From the NCBI GenBank assembly GCA_038323655.1, contig JBBQHE010000195.1:1-8418 (forward strand): DNA of 8,418 nt. Reading direction: 5' to 3'. Positions 3,774 to 8,418 of this stretch are shown one piece after another; position 1 is the stretch's first letter, and every line of letters begins with the position of its first letter. The notes beneath the pieces are model-generated. The model was given only the letters and a program-made list of their open reading frames with translations. It did no database searches and had not been told where the DNA came from. The stretch is from Humitalea sp038323655 (GTDB lineage Bacteria > Pseudomonadota > Alphaproteobacteria > Acetobacterales > Acetobacteraceae). The position numbers were made by a program, and so were the translations under genes.

Positions 3774-5954
3774 ATGTCCGGCACTCTCGAACGCGCCAAC
3801 CTCGCCCGCGACCGGCGCGATTGGGTGGAAGCGGCGGCGCTCTATGCCGAACACATCGCGGCCGATCCCACCGACTGGCCCGCGTTGGTGCAGCAGGGCC
3901 ATGCCCTGAAGGAAGCCGACCAGGCCGAAGAAGCACTGGCCTGCTATGCCGCGGCCGAGGCGCTGGCGCCGCAGGACGCCGACCTGCAACTCCAACTCGG
4001 CCATCTGCTGAAGCGGCTCGGCCGCTGGGAAGCCGCGGCCATGCGTTACGCCCGCGCCGCGGCGCTGGACCCGACCATGGAGATCGCCATCGTCGAGGCT
4101 GCGGGCCTCGCGCGCCACCGCCGCCGGACCGCGCCGGAGGCCGCCCCAACCCCCTCGGCCACCGACCCGCGCCTGGTGTTCGACATCACCGACCTGCTGG
4201 ACCATTTCGAGCGGCGCCGCACCCCGACCGGCATCCAGCGCGTGGCCCTGGGCATCCTCGCGCCGATCCTGGAGGGCGGTTTGCCGGCCGGCGCGCTGAC
4301 CGGGCTGCCGACCAGCTTCGCCTGGTTCGACAGCGGGCCCGGGCTGTGGCGGCGGGTGGACCGGGGCGCCTTCGCCAGCCTGGCCCGGCTGTCGCGCACC
4401 GGGGCTGCGACCGATGACGCGGATTGGATGGCCGCACTCGCGGCCTTGGCCAAGGCGCGGGAGACGGCGGCCCCGGTGCGCTTTGCCCAGGGTGCGGTGC
4501 TCGTGAACCTGGGCAACGCCTTCGGGATTCCGAACTACTACCGCGGCCTGCGCGCGGCCCAGGCCCGCCACGGCGTGCGCTGGCTGCCCTTCGTCCATGA
4601 TTGCGTTCCGCTGGAAGTGCCGGAGCACTGCCTGGAAGAAATGGTCGGCGACTACGCCCAATGGTTCGCCTGCTTCGCCACCCACGCCGCGGGCTTCCTG
4701 TGCAATTCGGAGAACACCCGGCGCGACGTCCTGCGGCACATGCAGGCGGTCGTGCCGGGGCGCGAGATCACCAGCGCGGTGGTGCGGCTGGACGCGGACC
4801 CGCGCACCGACACCGCGCCCGCGGCCAGCGCGCTGGATGAAATACCCGCCCTGCGCCCCGGCGAGCGCTTCGTGCTGTTCTGCGCCACCATCGAGAGCCG
4901 CAAGGACCATCACCTGGTCTTCTCGGCCTGGCTGAACCTGCTGCGGCGGCATGGCCCGTCGGTGGTGCCGCGCCTGGTCTGCGCCGGCCGGCAGGGCTGG
5001 CACGCGCAATCCGCCCTCGATCTGCTGGCGCAGTCGCCGCTGCTGCGCCGGCATGTGCTGCTGACCGGGGAGATCTCGGATGAGGCGCTGCACATGCTCT
5101 ACGCGACCTCGGCCTTCACCGTGTACAACAGTCATTACGAGGGCTGGGGCCTGCCGGTCACCGAAAGCCTGGCGCATGGCCGGGTGCCGGTGATCCCGCG
5201 GCATACCTCGCTGACCGAGGCCGGGGGTGCGGCCGCGATCTATTTCACCCCGCGCAGCGAGCCCGACCTGGTGGCCGCCCTGGAACCGCTGCTGCTGGAC
5301 CCGGCGGCGCTGAAGGCGGCCGAGGCCCGGCTCGACACCGCCCCGCTGCGCCCCTGGTCGCGGCTGACGACCGAGGTCCTGGCCGCGGTGCGGGCCCTGC
5401 CGGCCAAGGTGCCGCTGCCGCTGCCGGCGATGCAGGCGGGGCATCGCTACGCCACCGTCCGCAACCGGCTGACCCGCCCGGTACCGGCCCAGGCGGTGAC
5501 CGACCGGCTGCGCGACGGCAATGGCTGGCACCCAGCCGAGGCCTGGGGCGTCTGGGCGATGCCCGGCCCCGTGGCCCTGGCCCTGCCGATGCCGGCCGAC
5601 TGCGGCGGGCAGGGCCTGCGACTTTACCTCGACCTGCGGCCACCGCCGCGGCCGGTGACGCTGGCGGTCTCGGCCCGGATCGGCGGGGAGGAGGTCAGGG
5701 CCAGCCTGGCGCTGCTGCCTGGTCCCGATTTCGTGGCCGCCATCGACATCCCCATCCTGCCCATCGGTGCGCTGATGGAGGTCGAGCTCGATACCGGCCC
5801 CGGCGTCCGCCTGGCCGACCTCGGGATCGACGACAATCGCAGCGTCGGTGTGGGCGTGAAGGCGGTGATGCTGTGCCGGGCCGACGACCTGCTGTCCCGG
5901 CTGCGCTACGTCGAGGCGGTGCGCTTCCCGGCGGTGGAGGTAGAGCCGGTTTGA
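3774..5954 (+). CDS. TPR-containing family 4 glycosyltransferase with C-terminal beta-rich domain
   Basis: A 726-residue protein in three parts. Residues 5-101 form about three TPR-like helical repeats (for example ALYAEHIAADPTDWPAL and ACYAAAEALAPQDADL), usually a protein-interaction module. Residues 134-540 form a GT-B glycosyltransferase: LVFDITDLL at 134-142, the SENTRRDVLRH element (312-322), ATIESRKDHHLVFSAW (371-386), and the donor-site E-x7-E motif EGWGLPVTE (456-464) of GT4 retaining enzymes. Residues 580-726 begin with GWHPAEAWGVWAMPG and continue as alternating hydrophobic strands, probably a beta-sandwich accessory or carbohydrate-contact domain. There are no signal peptide or membrane segments, so it is likely cytoplasmic. 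ATG 3774 is preferred because GGAG precedes it; the frame is open from 3675, but that part crosses the repeat array and G-run. Its stop overlaps the next gene as TTGA. Sugar specificity cannot be read. Confidence 0.87.
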   Translation: MSGTLERANLARDRRDWVEAAALYAEHIAADPTDWPALVQQGHALKEADQAEEALACYAAAEALAPQDADLQLQLGHLLKRLGRWEAAAMRYARAAALDPTMEIAIVEAAGLARHRRRTAPEAAPTPSATDPRLVFDITDLLDHFERRRTPTGIQRVALGILAPILEGGLPAGALTGLPTSFAWFDSGPGLWRRVDRGAFASLARLSRTGAATDDADWMAALAALAKARETAAPVRFAQGAVLVNLGNAFGIPNYYRGLRAAQARHGVRWLPFVHDCVPLEVPEHCLEEMVGDYAQWFACFATHAAGFLCNSENTRRDVLRHMQAVVPGREITSAVVRLDADPRTDTAPAASALDEIPALRPGERFVLFCATIESRKDHHLVFSAWLNLLRRHGPSVVPRLVCAGRQGWHAQSALDLLAQSPLLRRHVLLTGEISDEALHMLYATSAFTVYNSHYEGWGLPVTESLAHGRVPVIPRHTSLTEAGGAAAIYFTPRSEPDLVAALEPLLLDPAALKAAEARLDTAPLRPWSRLTTEVLAAVRALPAKVPLPLPAMQAGHRYATVRNRLTRPVPAQAVTDRLRDGNGWHPAEAWGVWAMPGPVALALPMPADCGGQGLRLYLDLRPPPRPVTLAVSARIGGEEVRASLALLPGPDFVAAIDIPILPIGALMEVELDTGPGVRLADLGIDDNRSVGVGVKAVMLCRADDLLSRLRYVEAVRFPAVEVEPV
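5936..5953 (+). promoter_or_regulatory. ribosome binding site and TTGA stop-start overlap
   Basis: GGAGG (5936-5940) lies 10 nt before TTG (5951-5953), which overlaps the glycosyltransferase stop TGA (5952-5954). This is the TTG version of the familiar ATGA coupling signal and fixes the epimerase start. The only ATG start upstream (5873) adds 26 residues before the LTRVLVTGAAGFIG beginning of the fold. Confidence 0.7.
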
Positions 5955-6964
5955 CCCGCGTCCTGGTCACCGGGGCCGCGGGCTTCATCGGCGCGGCCCT
6001 GTCGCAGGCGCTGCTGGCCGCAGGGGCCGAGGTCCTGGGGATCGACAGCCTCACATCCTACTACGACCCGGCGCTGAAGCAGGCGCGGCTGGCACGGCTG
6101 GCCGCGCGCCCGGGCTTTTCCTTCATCCAGGCCGATATCGCCGAACCCGGCCTGCTGATGGCGCAGTGGGCCGCGTTCCGGCCCGATGACGCGGTGCATC
6201 TGGCGGCCCAGGCGGGGGTGCGCTGGAGCCTCTCGCATCCGCACGCCTATACCCATGCCAATGTCGAGGGCACGCTGGCGGTGCTGGAAGCGGCACGGCA
6301 TCATCCGGTGCGGCACCTGCTCTACGCCTCCTCCTCCTCGGTTTATGGCGGCAACGACCGGGTGCCTTTCGCCGAGACCGATCCGGTGGAACGCCCTGTC
6401 TCGCTCTATGCCGCGACCAAGCGGTCCTGCGAGCTGATGGCGCGGACCTATGCGCATCTCTATGGCGTGGCGGCGACGGGCCTGCGCTTCTTCACGGTCT
6501 ATGGGCGTTGGGGCCGGCCGGACATGGCCTATTGGCTGTTCACCGATGCGATCCTGGCCGGGCGGCCGATCGAGATCTTTAACCATGGCCGTATGGCGCG
6601 CGACATGACCCATGTGGACGATATCGTGGCCGGCATCCTGCGGCTGTTGCCGCTGCCGCCGGGGGTGGGCGCGGCGGCACCGGGGCAGCCTGACGGATCG
6701 GTGCCGCACCGGCTGCTGAACCTTGGCGGCGACCATCCGGAAAGCCTTGGCGACCTCGTGGCATGTATCGAGGCTGCCTGCGGGCGGCAGGCCGCCCGGG
6801 TGTTGCGGGGCATGCAGCCGGGCGACGTGGAGCAGACCTGGGCCGACATGACGGCGCTGCGCGCGCTGGTCGGCTGGTCGCCCGGCATCCGCATGGCCGA
6901 CGGGGTGGCTGATTTCGTCGGCTGGTACCGCGGCTGGAACGGCGCCGGGCGGGGGCAGGGTTAG
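5951..6964 (+). CDS. NAD-dependent UDP-glucuronate 4-epimerase
   Basis: Extended short-chain dehydrogenase/reductase that interconverts UDP-glucuronate and UDP-galacturonate, supplying acidic sugar for surface polysaccharide. The 337-residue length is typical. Visible hallmarks: the NAD-binding Rossmann motif VTGAAGFIG (GxxGxxG, 8-14), Asp32 after the second strand, YASSSSVYG (125-133), the catalytic YAATK (Tyr153, Lys157), LRFFTVYGRWGRPDMA (178-193) and MQPGDVEQTWAD (288-299). The last two are characteristic of the glucuronate branch. TVYGRWG has Arg where Pro is usual. The start is TTG overlapping the previous stop, supported by GGAGG. Translational coupling implies the product is needed with the glycosyltransferase, perhaps making its donor. 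A galactose or other nucleotide-sugar epimerase is less likely. Confidence 0.9.
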   Translation: MTRVLVTGAAGFIGAALSQALLAAGAEVLGIDSLTSYYDPALKQARLARLAARPGFSFIQADIAEPGLLMAQWAAFRPDDAVHLAAQAGVRWSLSHPHAYTHANVEGTLAVLEAARHHPVRHLLYASSSSVYGGNDRVPFAETDPVERPVSLYAATKRSCELMARTYAHLYGVAATGLRFFTVYGRWGRPDMAYWLFTDAILAGRPIEIFNHGRMARDMTHVDDIVAGILRLLPLPPGVGAAAPGQPDGSVPHRLLNLGGDHPESLGDLVACIEAACGRQAARVLRGMQPGDVEQTWADMTALRALVGWSPGIRMADGVADFVGWYRGWNGAGRGQG

Positions 6965-6990
6965 GCAGGCGAAAGGGTTGCGGGCAGGCT

Positions 6991-7009
6991 GCGCCGGCGA
7001 CCGGTGCGC
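6991..7009. terminator. possible bidirectional terminator between convergent genes
   Basis: GCGCCGG (6991-6997), loop CGA, CCGGTGCGC (7001-7009): a GC-rich stem with a 2-nt bulge in the 51-bp gap between the epimerase stop and the convergent beta-helix gene stop. No U-run follows on either strand, so it is weakly supported as an intrinsic terminator. Confidence 0.3.
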
Positions 7010-7015
7010 CCGGCC

Positions 7016-8418
7016 TCAGCTCAGCCAGACGTCATTGGCGGGGCTGGTGCTGAGGAAGGCCATGCCGTCCCAGGCCTGGACCTCGCCGGTGTCGCCGAGC
7101 GCGAAGGTGTTGCCGCCGAACAGGTTCGCGTTGTTCGACGTCGTCGGATCAAGGAAGAAGCTCTGCACGTCGGTGCTCCGCAAGGTGATGTGGTTGCCGG
7201 AGATGACGTTGTTGCCGGTCAGGTCCAGGCGTTCCTCGCCGGCCAGCATGAGTTCGGCGCGCCAGGCATGGCTGTCCGACCGGTCCAGCGCGTTGCCCGA
7301 CAGCGTGTTGCCGGTGACCAGGTTCGACGAGGAGTCGTACAGGATGATGCCGGCGCCATCATTGCCCGAGGCCGAGTTGCCCATCACGATGTTGCGGGCC
7401 GTGAACTGGTCGAGCTGGATGCCGTTGCCGTCGAAGCCCTGCCCGGCTTCACGCGTGTCGGTCACGGTATTGTTGGCGATGACGTTGTCGGAGCCGAAGC
7501 CATCCGCCGAGCCCACGCCGCCATAGACATGGATCCCCGAACTGCCGGGGATCAGGTGGCCGTTGCTGCTGACGGTGTTGCCCATCACCATGATGCCGTT
7601 GGCGTTGATCTCGATGCCGTGGCAGCCGTTGTTGTCGACGGTGTTGTTGGAGACCATCGTCGGATCGCCGCGGTGGTCGCTCTTGTCGAAGGCGATGCCG
7701 TGCGTCGCGTTGCCCCTGATGATGTTGTTGTCCACCAGGTTGCCGCTGCCGGAATCGGCGCTGAACCAGACGCCCAGGCCGTTGTTCTGGATGGTGTTGC
7801 CGGCGATCGAAATGTCGTGCGAACCGCCCCTGACGATGACGCCGGGATACTGGCTGCCTTCGATCGTGAAGTCGGTGAGGCTGAGATGCGCCGACTGCTC
7901 GATCACGACGGAGCCGTGCACGACCGGCGGCGCGCCCGCCCCGTAGCTGCCGATGACGATGGGGGCGCCCTCGGTGCCCTCGCCGCGCAGCACGAGGGGA
8001 CCCTCCACCACCGTGCCGGCGCGTTGCAGATAGATGTTGCCCGGGACCAGCGACACCAAGGCCCAGGATGAGAAGGGATTGGCCGCGCTGCCATTGCCGT
8101 CGGTGGTGGCCGACGGGTCGATGAAGACGACCCCTTGCGGCGCCAGCCCGGGCGCGGCGATGGCGGCGGAAGGCACGGTCTCGGGCGCGGCGGTGAGGGG
8201 CGCGGCGGTGAGGGGCGCGACGATCAGTGCGGCGACAGTCGGTTCGGCGACTGGCACTTCGGCCACTGGCAGTGCGGCCACTGGCAATGCGGTCAGCGGC
8301 AGTGCAGCGACTGGGAGTGCGGCCAATGGGGATGTTACGACCGAGGGTTGGACGACCGGGGCTTCGACGACCGGGGCTGCGGCGACCAGGGCTGCGGCGA
8401 CCGGGGTTTCGGCAACAG
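7016..8418 (-). CDS. right-handed parallel beta-helix repeat protein, 5' end outside the window
   Basis: Partial: the frame stays open to the right edge, giving 466 visible residues. The visible N-terminal 80 residues are a Pro/Ala/Val pentapeptide array. There follows FIDPSATTDGNGSAANPF, a start typical of secreted pectate-lyase-like folds, then many coils with N-x-I/V-x-x-N-G patterns (GNTIQNNG, NNTVDNNG, GNTVSSNG, GNTLSGN). These are as in NosD/beta-helix families (carbohydrate-binding or carbohydrate-modifying proteins, lyases, epimerases). It ends in a short globular cap. A catalytic function cannot be assigned. The proline-rich stalk suggests an extracellular or cell-envelope protein whose signal peptide would lie beyond 8418. 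An internal TTG at 8326 could be called as the start, but it falls inside the repeat array and is surely not the true one. It is convergent with the polysaccharide genes. Confidence 0.85.
   Translation of the reverse strand, partial: VAETPVAAALVAAAPVVEAPVVQPSVVTSPLAALPVAALPLTALPVAALPVAEVPVAEPTVAALIVAPLTAAPLTAAPETVPSAAIAAPGLAPQGVVFIDPSATTDGNGSAANPFSSWALVSLVPGNIYLQRAGTVVEGPLVLRGEGTEGAPIVIGSYGAGAPPVVHGSVVIEQSAHLSLTDFTIEGSQYPGVIVRGGSHDISIAGNTIQNNGLGVWFSADSGSGNLVDNNIIRGNATHGIAFDKSDHRGDPTMVSNNTVDNNGCHGIEINANGIMVMGNTVSSNGHLIPGSSGIHVYGGVGSADGFGSDNVIANNTVTDTREAGQGFDGNGIQLDQFTARNIVMGNSASGNDGAGIILYDSSSNLVTGNTLSGNALDRSDSHAWRAELMLAGEERLDLTGNNVISGNHITLRSTDVQSFFLDPTTSNNANLFGGNTFALGDTGEVQAWDGMAFLSTSPANDVWLS
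8177..8416 (-). repeat. 15-bp repeats encoding at least 16 pentapeptides (V-A-x-x-P)
   Basis: Sixteen consecutive five-residue units, N to C: VAETP, VAAAL, VAAAP, VVEAP, VVQPS, VVTSP, LAALP, VAALP, LTALP, VAALP, VAEVP, VAEPT, VAALI, VAPLT, AAPLT, AAPET. The DNA has a 15-bp period with recent-looking copies, such as two identical 15-mers GCGGTGAGGGGCGCG near 8189-8218. The array runs off the window edge, so the full length is unknown. It is probably an extended spacer or stalk. Confidence 0.9.

Noticed and set aside
3597..5531. Long minus-strand open frame (644 codons) opposite the glycosyltransferase
   Set aside because: It is antisense to a protein with clear GT4 motifs, has shadow-type Arg/Gly/Gln-rich composition, crosses the tandem repeat and shows no domain. 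GC-rich DNA commonly leaves such frames open.
7004..8071. Plus-strand frame of 355 codons opposite the beta-helix gene
   Set aside because: Its Val/Ala/Asp/His-rich content mirrors the Asn/Gly/Ile coils of the real minus-strand gene; no family features.
8324..8326. TTG as the start of the beta-helix protein
   Set aside because: The frame continues upstream without a stop to the window edge, and this TTG encodes the Leu of pentad LAALP in the middle of the repeat array.

Overview
The window is very GC-rich and shows strong G/C bias at third codon positions. This, together with the mix of gene families, suggests an alphaproteobacterium, most likely of the Acetobacteraceae/Rhodospirillales type. 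That placement is inferred from composition and gene style; there is no rRNA or marker gene here to confirm it. No tRNA, rRNA, CRISPR array or complete insertion sequence was seen.

Left end (1-325): no convincing gene. It holds a dense series of inverted repeats, including one with 22-bp perfect arms, and a run of 12 G. These lie downstream of a minus-strand sulfur operon and at least one probably acts as its transcription end.

Cysteine block (326-3630): the minus strand carries, in transcription order, an Rrf2-family regulator (2595-2146), a probable unannotated small ORF (2135-2007), a PLP-dependent cysteine synthase of the TAGNTG subfamily (GTG start, 2010-991) and a serine O-acetyltransferase (TTG start, 973-326). 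Divergent from the regulator, on the plus strand, is a second cysteine synthase of the classical TSGNTG type (2662-3630). The 66-bp divergent region holds a clear extended -10 promoter that predicts a leaderless cysteine synthase mRNA. A perfect 16-bp dyad covers its -35, and a 12-bp sequence there recurs in the same orientation upstream of the other synthase. The simplest reading is that the Rrf2 protein controls both synthases: the acetyltransferase makes O-acetylserine, and the synthases convert it with sulfide to cysteine.

A 143-bp spacer with five 14-bp tandem repeats (starting at the last codons of the synthase gene) and a run of 10 G leads to the second block.

Surface polysaccharide block (3774-8418): a three-part protein (TPR, GT4 glycosyltransferase, C-terminal beta-rich domain) is translationally coupled through a TTGA overlap to a UDP-glucuronate 4-epimerase-like enzyme, which would supply UDP-galacturonate. 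Convergent to them is the 3' part of a gene for a right-handed parallel beta-helix protein. Its visible N-terminal part is at least 16 consecutive pentapeptides of V-A-x-x-P type running off the window edge. Together this looks like part of an exopolysaccharide or cell-surface glycan locus. The most rewarding points are the regulatory architecture of the cysteine block, the hidden small ORF, and the pentapeptide-stalked beta-helix protein.
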